A stretch of 64,000 nt of DNA from JACPUX01 sp964517465 (GCA_964517465.1 CAZFEK010000015.1:16861-80860); one strand, 5' to 3'. Shown: positions 25,398-34,764, counted from the stretch's first letter. A program made the numbers and translations. Notes: generated by a model not told the origin, from the letters alone.

Positions 25398-25413
25398 GTT
25401 CCATGAATGGAAC
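25398..25413. promoter_or_regulatory. Palindromic operator candidate at the LysR gene start
   Basis: A perfect 7-2-7 inverted repeat (GTTCCAT-GA-ATGGAAC) overlaps the ATG at 25403 of the LysR-type gene, in the divergent azoR-lysR region. If translation starts at the in-frame ATG at 25415, the palindrome is fully upstream. It is a plausible autoregulatory site and possibly controls azoR too. Confidence 0.5.
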
Positions 25414-26329
25414 AATGCCTAAGCCTGACCCGCTCGATGCCAACGACTTGCTGCTTTTCGCGAGGGTGATCGAGACCGGAAGCTTTTCGCGCGCCGCGGA
25501 ACGCCTGCGGCTGCCCAAGTCGACGCTTTCGCGCCGCATTTCGGCGCTCGAAACGCTTTTGGGCGAGAAGCTCATACAACGAAGCACCCGGCGCCTGGCC
25601 ATCACCGATTTCGGCGAGGCGGTGCTGGAGCACGCCCGGCGCCTCACCGAGGAGACCGAAGCCACCCTCGCCCTGGCGCAACATCGTCAGGCGCGGCCGC
25701 AAGGCACTTTGCGGGTGTCATTGCCGCCCAACTTGCTGGAGATCGACCCCGAACGCGTGCTGGCCACTTTCATCGAGCGCTACCCCCAAGTCCGCCTGGA
25801 GCTCGACCTTTCGCCGCGCCGCGTCGATCTCGTCGCCGAACGCTTCGATCTCGCGCTGCGCGCCGCTACCGCCTTGCCCGATGACGCCATGCTGGTGGCG
25901 CGCCGCCTGGTCGATCTGCCGGTGGGTCTGTATGCCAGCCCCGCCTACCTCAAGCGCGAGGGTGTTCCGGCCACGCCGGAAGCGCTTCTGCAGCACCGCG
26001 CCCTGCAACTCATCGGCAGCCAGGGCAAACCCGAAGCGTGGTTGCTGTGCAAAGGCAAGCGCGTCTGGCAAGGGCTGCCCGCAGGGCCGGTGGCAGCCAA
26101 CTCGATCGCCCTGCTACGTGGTCTCGCACTCCAGGGCCTGGGTATCGCACCGCTCACCCAGCGCGACGCCGCCGCCGCGGTGCGAGAAAAGAAGCTGCAC
26201 CGTGTGCTGCCCGCTTGGAACCTGCCCGCCGTGACCATCTGGTGCGTCACCCCGGGGCGGCGCCTCTTGCCGGCGCGCACCCGCGCTTTCTTGGGCGTGT
26301 TGCAGGAGCTGCTGGGCAAGGCCCGCTGA
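25403..26329 (+). CDS. LysR-family transcriptional regulator
   Basis: The 308-residue regulator has an N-terminal winged helix-turn-helix (LLLFARVIETGSFSRAAERLRLPKSTLSRRISALETLLGEKL, read in parts) and a C-terminal periplasmic-binding-like effector domain (RLRVSLPP-type start here GTLRVSLPPNLLEIDPERV, then PRRVDLVAERFDLALRAA). The AaeR/CrgA-like LysR subgroup that controls quinone and electrophile genes has this layout. I start at 25403; the ATG at 25415 is an equally good choice. The long upstream frame from 24764 is a shadow of azoR on the other strand. Confidence 0.93.
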   Translation: MNGTMPKPDPLDANDLLLFARVIETGSFSRAAERLRLPKSTLSRRISALETLLGEKLIQRSTRRLAITDFGEAVLEHARRLTEETEATLALAQHRQARPQGTLRVSLPPNLLEIDPERVLATFIERYPQVRLELDLSPRRVDLVAERFDLALRAATALPDDAMLVARRLVDLPVGLYASPAYLKREGVPATPEALLQHRALQLIGSQGKPEAWLLCKGKRVWQGLPAGPVAANSIALLRGLALQGLGIAPLTQRDAAAAVREKKLHRVLPAWNLPAVTIWCVTPGRRLLPARTRAFLGVLQELLGKAR

Positions 26330-26353
26330 ATGCGGCGCGTCGGCCCCTTTCGC

Positions 26354-28984
26354 TCAGCCTCCGGGTGATGCGCCCACAAGCTGCAAAGCCCCGGTGGGCT
26401 TAGCAGCAATACACCCGTCTATGGTTTCCAGCGCCAGCGCCAGGGTGCGCGCAAGGCCTCGCAGTTCGCCGCTTCGCGGCTGCCAGAAAGCGGCCAAGTC
26501 GTCTCGTTCCTTCCGAGTGCACGCGCCATTGGCCCAGCGAGGCACGCGGGCGAGGCTGTCTTGGGGCAGGTTCTGGTTGAGCCAGCGATATTCCCGTTGT
26601 ATCCATGCCAGGGTGGGAATGCGGTTCGTTTCTTCGCCCAGCGCCAGTTCCAAAGCATCGAGGGCCAGACGCGGCTCCAGTTTTCCAGTGCGCAAAGCGA
26701 GGCGAAAAGATTTGCCCGCCGGCCCAGGGAACAAACCCATGGCGCTCACGATCTGGCGGCGGTCGCGCAGGTCTTGGGCGCGGCGGGCGGCCTGCAAATA
26801 TTCGTCGAAGAGCGCCTTGTCTCCGTAACGCGCCGCGGTACGCAGCACCGGCTCGACCGCTGCCTCGTCCACCGCTTCGCGGCGCTTGAGCCAAGTGCGC
26901 GCCAAACGCCGCGCCTCTTGGCGCAAACCGCGATCGCGCCCCAACTCCGCCACCAAAGGAACCAAATTCACGCGCAGTTGCTCCGCTTCGCCGGGTTCCT
27001 CGGCCTTGGGCATCCAGCCTATGGCCCGCGCCCTCGATCCGAAATTTGCTTGAATCCACGATGAAAAGGCTTTGCCGTCACCTCGGTAGGCCGCCGGTAT
27101 GCGCGAGGCGACCTCGGCCGCTACCGCCTGCACCGGCAGCTCAGAACGAGCTGCGCCCCAAGCGATCATACGCAGGCTCAGCGCCCAGGACTGCCGCCCG
27201 GAACGCGCCAGCAAGTCTGCGTCATGCAACAAGCCGATGGCTTCGGCGGGGCTGACTTTGTCCCCATTCGCGAGGATTTCTTGGATTTCGTCGGCGCTGC
27301 GCTTCACCACGGCATAACTTCTTCCCGCCGGATTGGCGACCACAAAGTCGGGACAGCCCGGCCGGCCGAAGCGCAAAAGCGCGCTCGCCCCCTCGATCAG
27401 CGTGCATTGCGCGAAACTCTCTTCGCCATAGCCGGCGCGCAAACACAAAGGCGTTATCCAGGGCGGCGCCGTCTCGCCCGTCAATCCTTGAGGCACCAAA
27501 CGCTGCTGCGCCAATTCAACTGCCGCCGATCCCGCTTCGCAGACGCGCCTGAGCGCCACTTCGGGCACCCCGGGATGGCGTATGAAGCTCGACAATGCCT
27601 GCGACACGCGTGCGTCGTCGGCGGCCAAGGCGGCAAAAAAATCTTCGGCCGTGGCGCTGCCCCAAGAGTGTTTCACCAAGTAGCGCCTCACCCCCTCGCG
27701 AAAACGCTCTGGCCCCAGCCAGGCCTCGAAAGTGGCCAGCACGGCGCCGCCTTTGTGGTAGGTGATGCGGTCGAAAGCATTGGCGAGATCGTCGCGCGTC
27801 TTTACCGGCTGGCGCACGAAACGCGTGGAAGGCAGGCGGTCGACGTCGATCGCCTGGCGGCGCGCCTGGTCGACGCGCAGCGGCCAGTACCACTCCGGCG
27901 CAAGCTGGTCCACGGTGCGCTGGGCCAGCCAAGTAGCGAAGGACTCGTTGAGCCAAAGATCGTCCCACCAAGCCATGGTAACCAGGTTGCCAAACCACTG
28001 ATGGGCGATTTCGTGTGCCGCAAGGCTGGCGTAACGCTGCTTGAAGCGCTCCTTGGTCTGTTCCGGCCGGGCCAGGAGTGAGGCGCTGGTATACGTGATC
28101 AGCGCCGCGTTCTCCATCGCCGAGAAACCCACGGTTTGCGGGATGACCACACTGTCGAGTTTGGCAAAGGGGTAGGGCGTACCGAAATAGGCTTCCAGGA
28201 GCTCCAGGATCTTGGGGGTCACCTCGCGGGCGTAGTCGACCTCGCCGCGGCGCCCTTGCGGCACGATGTAACGCAAGGCGGTTCGATTGACCCCGGCCCT
28301 GCCGCCGTCCACCACCTCGAACGGGCCGACGGCAAAGGCCACCAGATAGCTGGGCAAAGGCGGCGTGGGCTCGAACCGGATCGTTTTCCACCCGGACCTC
28401 GCCGGTGTTTCACCGACTGGCGGCGAATTGGCAAACGCCGAGTGTTCGTCGCGCACGGTGAGCTGTAAGTGCCAGGGCGTTTTCCAATGCGGTTCGTCGA
28501 AGCAGGGAAAAGCCCTTCGCGCCGAAAGCGCCTGGAACTGGGTGTAGACATACCAGGCCCCGCCCTCTTTCTGCTTGAAAACGCCGCGCGTGTCCAGAAC
28601 TTCGATACGCCCCGTCCAGTGCAGGAAGATCTTTGCCTCACCGGCGGGCAGCGTCTCCGCAAAAGACAGGCCGACCACTTCGTCGTTGCCATCCTGCGCC
28701 GTGCCACTAACCCTGCGTCCAGCGATTTGCGCCTCGACACGCTTAATTTTGAGCTGCCGAGCATGGATCCAAATACGCTGCATCGGCGACTTGATGGTGA
28801 CTGCGATATGCCCTTGACCTTGAAATTCGTTTTCGCCCGGATCCACGGTGAGGTGCAAATCGTAGAGCCGCGGCGCAAGCGCGTCGCCCAAGCGCATTCC
28901 GCCAGGAAGCGGCGAAGTCTGAGCCAGCGTATGCGGCGCCAACAAAAGGACGAGCAGAAACACGCCAGCGGCACGAAAATTCAT
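26354..28984 (-). CDS. M1-family metallopeptidase, exported
   Basis: The product is an 876-residue M1 aminopeptidase with a signal peptide (MNFRAAGVFLLVLLLAPHTLAQ). The beta-saddle N-domain includes the substrate-anchor motif region FSAMENAALI (the family's GAMEN). The zinc site HEIAHQWFGNLVTMAWWDDLWLNESFATW gives HEXXH at residues 324-328 and the third-ligand Glu 19 residues later. An ERAP-like C-terminal helical domain completes it. The start at 28984 overlaps the preceding DUF2007 stop (ATGA), placing it last in the hut operon. It would release amino acids, possibly histidine, from peptides in the periplasm; that link is inference from position. Confidence 0.93.
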   Translation of the reverse strand: MNFRAAGVFLLVLLLAPHTLAQTSPLPGGMRLGDALAPRLYDLHLTVDPGENEFQGQGHIAVTIKSPMQRIWIHARQLKIKRVEAQIAGRRVSGTAQDGNDEVVGLSFAETLPAGEAKIFLHWTGRIEVLDTRGVFKQKEGGAWYVYTQFQALSARRAFPCFDEPHWKTPWHLQLTVRDEHSAFANSPPVGETPARSGWKTIRFEPTPPLPSYLVAFAVGPFEVVDGGRAGVNRTALRYIVPQGRRGEVDYAREVTPKILELLEAYFGTPYPFAKLDSVVIPQTVGFSAMENAALITYTSASLLARPEQTKERFKQRYASLAAHEIAHQWFGNLVTMAWWDDLWLNESFATWLAQRTVDQLAPEWYWPLRVDQARRQAIDVDRLPSTRFVRQPVKTRDDLANAFDRITYHKGGAVLATFEAWLGPERFREGVRRYLVKHSWGSATAEDFFAALAADDARVSQALSSFIRHPGVPEVALRRVCEAGSAAVELAQQRLVPQGLTGETAPPWITPLCLRAGYGEESFAQCTLIEGASALLRFGRPGCPDFVVANPAGRSYAVVKRSADEIQEILANGDKVSPAEAIGLLHDADLLARSGRQSWALSLRMIAWGAARSELPVQAVAAEVASRIPAAYRGDGKAFSSWIQANFGSRARAIGWMPKAEEPGEAEQLRVNLVPLVAELGRDRGLRQEARRLARTWLKRREAVDEAAVEPVLRTAARYGDKALFDEYLQAARRAQDLRDRRQIVSAMGLFPGPAGKSFRLALRTGKLEPRLALDALELALGEETNRIPTLAWIQREYRWLNQNLPQDSLARVPRWANGACTRKERDDLAAFWQPRSGELRGLARTLALALETIDGCIAAKPTGALQLVGASPGG

Positions 28985-29310
28985 CGGATTTCTCCCAATT
29001 GCGTCGATTCCAGTCCGCCACCGCACTTCCAGCACAATTCAAAGCTGCCCGGGTTGAGTTCCTCGCAATAGGGGCAAATTCTGCCGGGCGCCTCCGGACC
29101 GCGGTTTCGAAACTCGCTCACCACTTCTTGCGCGGATTCGAAATCCTCGTCATCCACCCAAACTTGCGGTTGCACCGCGTCGAGGGGAATGTCACCCAGC
29201 CCCCCTTGGGCGTATTCATTAAAAACTTGTGCTTCGATACCCCGGTGGGCCAAGGCATCGCGCAGGAGATAGGCATCGAGGCGTTGCGTGGCAACGTAAA
29301 CTCGGCGCAT
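28981..29310 (-). CDS. DUF2007 protein with C-terminal zinc ribbon
   Basis: The product is a 109-residue protein. It opens MRRVYVATQRLDAYLLRDALAHRGIEAQVFNE, the DUF2007 (putative signal-transducing, PII-like fold) pattern, followed by VWVDDEDFESAQEVVSEF. It ends in a zinc ribbon with CPYC and CWKC knuckles (CPYCEELNPGSFELCWKCGG). The start overlaps the hutG stop by one base and the end overlaps the M1 peptidase start by four, so it sits inside the hut operon. Function unknown. Confidence 0.88.
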   Translation of the reverse strand: MRRVYVATQRLDAYLLRDALAHRGIEAQVFNEYAQGGLGDIPLDAVQPQVWVDDEDFESAQEVVSEFRNRGPEAPGRICPYCEELNPGSFELCWKCGGGLESTQLGEIR

Positions 29311-30110
29311 CAGACCCTCGGCCGAAAAGTAAGCAGCGCCGCGATGAAGCGCTCCAGCAAGCCGATCAGCGCACCCGCCCGCCGGGCACTCCACTCCAGG
29401 GGCGCCGCTTCGTTCATATAGCAGTCTTGGGCGATTTCGAGCTGCAGTGCATGGCGATGCGCTTGCGGCTGACCGAAATGCCGAGTGATGAATCCGCCCT
29501 GGAAGCGGCCGTTCAATACGCTGCTGAACCCCTTTTCCCGCGCGAGCACCTCAAAGGCCAGCGCTTCGAGTTCCGGTGCGGCAGTTCTCCCCCCGGCGGT
29601 GCCTAGATTCAGATCGGGCAGGCGCCCGGAAAAAAACCGCGGCACCACAGCGCGAATGGAGTGCGCGTCGAGCAGCAAAGCACATCCATGGCGCGCTTCG
29701 ATGCGCTGCAACTCGCGCTCGATGGCAGCGTGGTAAGGCGCGAAGTAGCGTTGGCGACGTTTCTCCACCTCGGCCGCATCGGGAACCTGCCCGGGGCGAT
29801 AAATGGCTTCATCGGCGAAGGTGGTAGTGGGGCATAGCTCAGTGTTGTCCGCGCCTGGATACAAGGCTGCGCCTTGCGGGTCGCGATTGAGATCGATGAC
29901 ATAACGTGACAATTTGGCTGCGATCATGCTCACGCCTAAGTCCCGCGCAAAGGCATAGAGGCGATCGACATGCCAATCGGTGTCCGGCAAGTCGAGCGCC
30001 GCAGCCGTCATGCGCGCCGCGTATTCCGCGGGCAGGCCGGTGCCGACGTGCGGCATACTGATCAGAAGCGGGGCCTCTGCGGAAACCAGATCGAAAACCT
30101 CATTGCTCAA
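29310..30110 (-). CDS. hutG: N-formylglutamate deformylase
   Basis: HutG releases formate and glutamate from N-formylglutamate, the last step of one histidine-degradation branch. I use the TTG at 30110, because it follows GGGAGGAG at a good distance and overlaps the hutI stop by 11 bases; this gives 266 residues. Motifs seen: PLLISMPHVGTGLP, DTDWHVDRLY, SRYVIDLNRDPQG, LLLDAHSIRA and FQGGFITRHFG, with the His/Asp/Glu zinc set of this family. It lies between hutI and the DUF2007 gene. Confidence 0.92.
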   Translation of the reverse strand: MSNEVFDLVSAEAPLLISMPHVGTGLPAEYAARMTAAALDLPDTDWHVDRLYAFARDLGVSMIAAKLSRYVIDLNRDPQGAALYPGADNTELCPTTTFADEAIYRPGQVPDAAEVEKRRQRYFAPYHAAIERELQRIEARHGCALLLDAHSIRAVVPRFFSGRLPDLNLGTAGGRTAAPELEALAFEVLAREKGFSSVLNGRFQGGFITRHFGQPQAHRHALQLEIAQDCYMNEAAPLEWSARRAGALIGLLERFIAALLTFRPRV

Positions 30111-31314
30111 GGCCCGCTCCTCCCATCGCGGTACCCAGGCAGGCATTGCCGCCTAGGGCATACACCAGTTCCGACGGAGACTCGAAATCCCACAGCGCGA
30201 AGTCGGCGCGCTTACCAAGCGCCAGGCTGCCCACTTCATCGGCCAGGCCCAAGGCACGCGCGGCGTGGATCGTCACCCCCTGCCAGGCTTCCAGCGGCGT
30301 GAGGCGGAACAAGACGCAGGCGAGATTCATCGCCAAGGGAAGCGAAACCAAGGGCGAGGTGCCCGGATTGCAATCGCTAGCCACCGCCATGGGCAGGCCG
30401 GCTTTGCGCATCGCCGCGATCGGGGGCGGGGTTTTCTCCTGCAGGAAATAGAAAGCGCCAGGCAACAAGACGGCAACGCTTCCGGCACTCGCCAGCGCCG
30501 CAATGCCGCTCTCCTTGCTGTATTCCAAGTGATCTGCCGAAAGCGCGCCAAATTCGGCCGCCAGTGCGGCGCCGCCATTGTCGCGCAGTTGATCGGCGTG
30601 GAGTTTCACGCGCAAACCCAGGCGCTGCGCGGCGGTGAATAGCCGACGGACCTGCGCGGCGTCGAAGGCGAGGTGCTCGTGGTAGGCGTCGACTGCGCTG
30701 GCCAAATGCGCGCAAACCAACTGCGGCAACATCTCGTCGATCAGCAAATCGAGGTAAGCGTCAGGGCGGCCGCCAAACTCCGGCGGCAGGGTGTGGGCAC
30801 CCAGAAAAGTGGCGCAGACCCGCCGGCCCTCCTCTTCTCCCAGGCGTTGGGCCGCGCGCAGCATCTTGAGTTCGCTCGCCGTCTCCAGCCCATAACCCGA
30901 TTTGATTTCCACCGTGGTCGCGCCCTGTGCGGCCAGCGCCTTGAGGCGCGGCCTGCTTTGGCGCACGAGCTCGTCTTCGCTGGCAGCGCGGGTCGCGCGA
31001 ACGGTGGCGAGTATGCCTCCGCCGCGCGCCGCGATGTCGGCGTAACTGGCGCCTTCTAGCCGCGCCTCGAACTCATCGGCGCGATTGCCCGCATAGACGA
31101 GATGGGTGTGGCAATCGATGAGCCCCGGCGTGATCCAAGCTCCGCCGGCATCGATCGCCTCGACCTTGCGCCATTTTTCCGGAAGCGACGGGCGCGTCCC
31201 GATCCAGGCGATGCGCCCCGCCTCGACGGCAATGGCGCCGTCGCGCACCACACCGAAGTCATGTGGCGCGGTCAGGGTGGCAAGGCTCGCGTTGAGCCAA
31301 ACACGGGACTTCAT
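30100..31314 (-). CDS. hutI: Imidazolonepropionase
   Basis: HutI hydrolyses imidazolone-5-propionate to N-formimino-L-glutamate. The 404-residue product is an amidohydrolase: metal motif DCHTHLVYAGNRADEF, TTVEIKSGYGL, GAHTLPPE, KLHADQLRD, SADHLEY and ASDCNPGTSP occur in order. The start overlaps the hutH stop by four bases and its end overlaps hutG. It is a complete gene of ordinary length. Confidence 0.96.
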   Translation of the reverse strand: MKSRVWLNASLATLTAPHDFGVVRDGAIAVEAGRIAWIGTRPSLPEKWRKVEAIDAGGAWITPGLIDCHTHLVYAGNRADEFEARLEGASYADIAARGGGILATVRATRAASEDELVRQSRPRLKALAAQGATTVEIKSGYGLETASELKMLRAAQRLGEEEGRRVCATFLGAHTLPPEFGGRPDAYLDLLIDEMLPQLVCAHLASAVDAYHEHLAFDAAQVRRLFTAAQRLGLRVKLHADQLRDNGGAALAAEFGALSADHLEYSKESGIAALASAGSVAVLLPGAFYFLQEKTPPPIAAMRKAGLPMAVASDCNPGTSPLVSLPLAMNLACVLFRLTPLEAWQGVTIHAARALGLADEVGSLALGKRADFALWDFESPSELVYALGGNACLGTAMGGAGLEQ

Positions 31315-32849
31315 GCAAGCGAAGGCAACAAATCGGCCGCAAAATCGTTGAAGGCGCCTTCCAGCACCATGCGCTTGACGGCTTCGATTTCGGGCGCAAA
31401 GAATCGATCCTCGCCCATGAAGGGAACACGCCGGCGGATGCGCCGATGCGCGTCCGACAGGCGCGGCGAAGTCAGCAGCGGTGCATGAAAATCGATGCCC
31501 TGTGCCGCCGCCAGCAATTCGATGGCGACGATCGTGGCGCTGTTCTCAGCCATGTCTTTGAGGCGCCGCGCGGCATAGGTTGCCATGCTGACGTGGTCTT
31601 CCTGATTGGCCGAGGTCGGCAGGCTGTCGACGCTGGCCGGATGCGCCAGGCTCTTGTTCTCGGACGCCAGCGCCGCGGCGGTGACATGCGCGATCATGAA
31701 GCCTGAATTGACGCCGGGCTCAGGGGTAAGGAAGGGCGGCAAACCGGAGAGGTTGGCATCGATCAGCAAGGCGATGCGACGCTCGGCCAAAGCGCCCATT
31801 TCGGCAATGACCAGCGCAAGATTGTCCGCGGCAAAAGCCACTGGCTCGGCGTGAAAGTTGCCGCCCGAAAGCACGTCGCCGGTATCGCAAAAAATGAGCG
31901 GGTTGTCGGAAACGGCGTTGGCTTCGACACTGAGCACCGCCGCCGCGTGCCGCAATTGATCGAGGCAGGCGCCCATCACCTGCGGCTGGCAGCGCAAGCT
32001 GTAGGGGTCTTGCACCCGCTCATCGTTCACCAGATGCGAGCGGCGGATCGCACTGCCTGCAAGGAGCTCTCGATAGCGCTTCGCCACCACCATTTGCCCG
32101 GCGTGACCTCGCACCTCATGAATGCGCGGGTCGAAAGGCGCATCGCTGCCGCGCGCCGCGTCCACCGCCAAGGCGCCGGACACCACCGCGGCGGCAAACA
32201 CGTTTTCCGCCGCAAACAGGCCTTGCAAGGCCAGCGCAGTCGAGACCTGAGTGCCGTTCAAGAGCGCCAAGCCCTCTTTGGCCGCCAGGCGCAAAGGCGC
32301 CAGGTTTAGGCGCGCCAGCCCTTCGGCGGCCGGCAGGCGCTCGCCTTTCACCCGCAGTTCGCCCAGACCCATCAGGGCTGCGGTGAGATGCGCCAGGGGC
32401 GCCAAATCGCCCGAGGCGCCCACCGAACCTTTGGATGGAATGCAGGGATAGGTTTCGGCATTAAACAGGGCGATCAGCTCATCGACGACTTGCGGCCGCA
32501 CGCCGCTGTATCCGCGCGCCACGCTGGCGATTTTCAGCGCCAGGATGAGGCGCACGGTGTCGTCATCCAAAAGCGGCCCGGTGCCCACGCTATGCGAGAG
32601 CACCAGATTGGTCTGCAACCGCTCCAGTTGATCGAGGGGTATATGGGTGTTGGCCAGTTTGCCAAAACCGGTGTTGATGCCATAAGCGGGCTCGTTGCGC
32701 GCGACGATCTCTCCCACCAGGCGCGCCGAGGCGCTAATGCCGTCGCGGCTGGCGGCATCGAGTTGCAGTTCCTGCGGCGCGAGAGCGATTTGGCGCCAGT
32801 CCTTTAGTGCGGTCTTGCCAGGTTCGATGATCATTTCAGTGACATCCAC
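31311..32849 (-). CDS. hutH: Histidine ammonia-lyase
   Basis: HutH deaminates L-histidine to urocanate. The 512-residue product carries the MIO prosthetic-group motif (Ala-Ser-Gly at residues 145-147 in GSVGASGDLAPLAHL), the active-site YGINTGFGKLAN near the N-terminus and the tail motif NQEDHVSMATYAARRL. The start may be the GTG at 32849 or the ATG at 32834; neither has a strong ribosome-binding site. It is the first gene of the hutH-hutI-hutG-DUF2007-M1 operon and divergent from a haloacid dehalogenase. hutU (urocanase) is not in this window. Confidence 0.97.
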   Translation of the reverse strand: MDVTEMIIEPGKTALKDWRQIALAPQELQLDAASRDGISASARLVGEIVARNEPAYGINTGFGKLANTHIPLDQLERLQTNLVLSHSVGTGPLLDDDTVRLILALKIASVARGYSGVRPQVVDELIALFNAETYPCIPSKGSVGASGDLAPLAHLTAALMGLGELRVKGERLPAAEGLARLNLAPLRLAAKEGLALLNGTQVSTALALQGLFAAENVFAAAVVSGALAVDAARGSDAPFDPRIHEVRGHAGQMVVAKRYRELLAGSAIRRSHLVNDERVQDPYSLRCQPQVMGACLDQLRHAAAVLSVEANAVSDNPLIFCDTGDVLSGGNFHAEPVAFAADNLALVIAEMGALAERRIALLIDANLSGLPPFLTPEPGVNSGFMIAHVTAAALASENKSLAHPASVDSLPTSANQEDHVSMATYAARRLKDMAENSATIVAIELLAAAQGIDFHAPLLTSPRLSDAHRRIRRRVPFMGEDRFFAPEIEAVKRMVLEGAFNDFAADLLPSLA

Positions 32850-32899
32850 GAAAAGTGGCGCCGGTTGACACCGCGCGCTGCGAGTTCTAATTTAGCTCC

Positions 32900-33583
32900 A
32901 TGCCGCTGCATCAACCCATCACCGCCTTGGCTTTTGACGCCTATGGCACGCTTTTCGACGTGCACTCGGTGGTTGCGCTCTGCGATTCCTTGTTTCCCGG
33001 CCAAGGCGAGGCGCTTTCTTTGGCTTGGCGGGAAAAGCAGTTGCAATATACCTGGCTGCGTTGCCTCATGGGGCGCTGGGAAGATTTTTCCCAAGTCACG
33101 CGCGACGCGCTCGACTGGGCCGCCGAGCACCGAGGCTTGGACCTGAGCCCGGAAAGCGCGGTGCGGCTGATGGATGCCTACCTGAAACTCGCACCTTATC
33201 CCGAGGTACCGGCGGTGCTGGCCGCCTTGGCAAACTATCGCCTTGCCATTCTCTCCAACGGCACCCGAGCCATGCTCGAACCCCTGGCTGCGAACACCGG
33301 ACTGGCGCAGTATCTGGAGGCCATTCTGAGCGTGGACGCGGTGGCGCTCTACAAGCCAGACCCGCGGGTGTATCACTTGGCAGTGGAACATTTCCGCTGT
33401 CCGGCGGACGAGATTTTGTTCATTTCTTCCAACGGCTGGGACGCCGCCGGCGCCAAAGCTTTCGGCTTCACCACGGTCTGGGTCAATCGCGCCGGCGCGC
33501 CGCTAGAACAACTGGGCGCCGTGCCCGATGCGATCATCTCCGACCTCGCCGCATTGCCCGAACTGCTGCCCGATCAAGCTTGA
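32900..33583 (+). CDS. Haloacid dehalogenase, type II
   Basis: The product is a 227-residue HAD hydrolase of the L-2-haloacid dehalogenase type. It shows the nucleophile motif AFDAYGTLFDVHSVV (catalytic Asp in DAYGTL), the Arg/Trp-rich cap (WREKQLQYTWLRCLMGRWEDF), LSNGTRAMLEPLA, YKPDPRVYHLA and the last motif FISSNGWDAAGAKAFGF. These are the classical features of DehII enzymes, which swap halogen for hydroxyl in short 2-haloacids; many genomic members may act on other substrates. It is divergent from hutH and its 3' end overlaps ald by ten bases on the other strand. Confidence 0.92.
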   Translation: MPLHQPITALAFDAYGTLFDVHSVVALCDSLFPGQGEALSLAWREKQLQYTWLRCLMGRWEDFSQVTRDALDWAAEHRGLDLSPESAVRLMDAYLKLAPYPEVPAVLAALANYRLAILSNGTRAMLEPLAANTGLAQYLEAILSVDAVALYKPDPRVYHLAVEHFRCPADEILFISSNGWDAAGAKAFGFTTVWVNRAGAPLEQLGAVPDAIISDLAALPELLPDQA

Positions 33584-34692
33584 AGCACGGTGCGCGGATC
33601 GACGAAGCTGTAGTTCAGCGCCTCGGCGACCCCGGCGCAAGTGATCTTGCCATCAAACACGTTGAGCCCGTTGGCCAGATGCTGGTCCTCGCTCAGCGCC
33701 CGCCGCCAGCCCTTGTCTGCCAGCGCCAAAACAAAGGGGAGCGTAGCGTTGTTGAGCGCGTAGGTGGAAGTGCGCGGCACCGCCCCCGGCATGTTGGCCA
33801 CGCAATAATGCACTACGCCGTCGACCACATAGGTGGGCGCGGCATGGGTCGTGGCCTTCGCAGTCTCGAAGCACCCGCCTTGATCGATCGCCACGTCGAC
33901 CACGACCGCACCCGGACGCATGGCTTGCACCATGGCACGACTGACCAGCTTGGGCGCTGCAGCGCCCGGGATCAGCACTCCGCCGATCACCGCCGCGGCG
34001 CTGGTCACTTCCGCCTCGATGGCGGCGGCATTCGAAGCCAGCGTGCGTATGCGCGTGCCGAATTGGCGCACCAAGCCCCGCAGGACGTCGACCGAGCGAT
34101 CGATGACCACCACTTCGGCGCCCAGACCGACAGCCATGAGCGCGGCATTGGCGCCGACCACTCCGCCGCCGAGAATCACCACTTTGGCGTTGTCCACACC
34201 CGGCACGCCGCCCAAGAGCACGCCCATTCCGCCCGCTTCCCGCTCCAGGCAATGCGCCGCGGCCTGGATCGACATGCGCCCGGCCACTTCCGACATCGGC
34301 GCCAAGAGAGGCAGTCCGCCGCTGGCTGAAGTAACGGTTTCATAGGCGATACAAGTTGCGCCACTGGTCACCAGGTCGCGGGTCTGTTCGGGGTCGGGCG
34401 CCAAATGTAAATAGGTAAAAAGCACTTGCCCCGGACGCAAGCGCTTGCGCTCCACCTCCTGAGGCTCTTTGACCTTCACCACCATCTCGGCCCCGGCAAA
34501 GACCTCTTCCGCCGTTGCCAGCACGGCGGCTCCGGCTTTGCGATAGTCTTCGTCGGGGGCGCCGATGCCCAGGCCGGCTTTGCTCTCGATCAGCACCGTG
34601 TGGCCGTGCTGCACCACTTCCCGCACCGATGCGGGGGTAAGACCGACGCGATATTCGTGGTTCTTGATTTCTTTGGGTACACCGATCCGCAT
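33574..34692 (-). CDS. ald: Alanine dehydrogenase
   Basis: Ald interconverts L-alanine and pyruvate with NAD and ammonia. The 372-residue product starts at the ATG at 34692 after CGGAGGAG; longer frames add residues without family character. It shows MRIGVPKEIKNHEYRVGLTP, KVKEPQEVE, the NAD-binding ILGGGVVGANAALMAVGLGAEVVVID (read in parts) and DVAIDQGGCFETAKATTH. Length and motifs are standard. It converges with the dehalogenase gene. An attenuator-like hairpin lies about 54 bases upstream of its start. Confidence 0.97.
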   Translation of the reverse strand: MRIGVPKEIKNHEYRVGLTPASVREVVQHGHTVLIESKAGLGIGAPDEDYRKAGAAVLATAEEVFAGAEMVVKVKEPQEVERKRLRPGQVLFTYLHLAPDPEQTRDLVTSGATCIAYETVTSASGGLPLLAPMSEVAGRMSIQAAAHCLEREAGGMGVLLGGVPGVDNAKVVILGGGVVGANAALMAVGLGAEVVVIDRSVDVLRGLVRQFGTRIRTLASNAAAIEAEVTSAAAVIGGVLIPGAAAPKLVSRAMVQAMRPGAVVVDVAIDQGGCFETAKATTHAAPTYVVDGVVHYCVANMPGAVPRTSTYALNNATLPFVLALADKGWRRALSEDQHLANGLNVFDGKITCAGVAEALNYSFVDPRTVLQA

Positions 34693-34745
34693 TGCTCCTC
34701 CGGGGGTCATCTCATGGACGGCCCTGACTTGACGCGGCATCGGGC

Positions 34746-34764
34746 AAAAAAGGCCTTTGGGCCT
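34746..34764 (-). terminator. Terminator or attenuator in the ald leader
   Basis: On the minus strand a 5-bp stem (AGGCC / GGCCT, loop CAAA; plus 34751-34764) is followed at once by a run of T (plus 34746-34751). It lies just upstream of ald, and no minus-strand gene precedes it, so it could be an attenuator in the ald leader or the end of a short RNA from the 34.8 kb region. The stem is short. Confidence 0.4.

Noticed and set aside
24764..25402. Upstream extension of the LysR frame across azoR
   Set aside because: It runs antisense to a clear azoR gene; the helix-turn-helix starts only after 25403.
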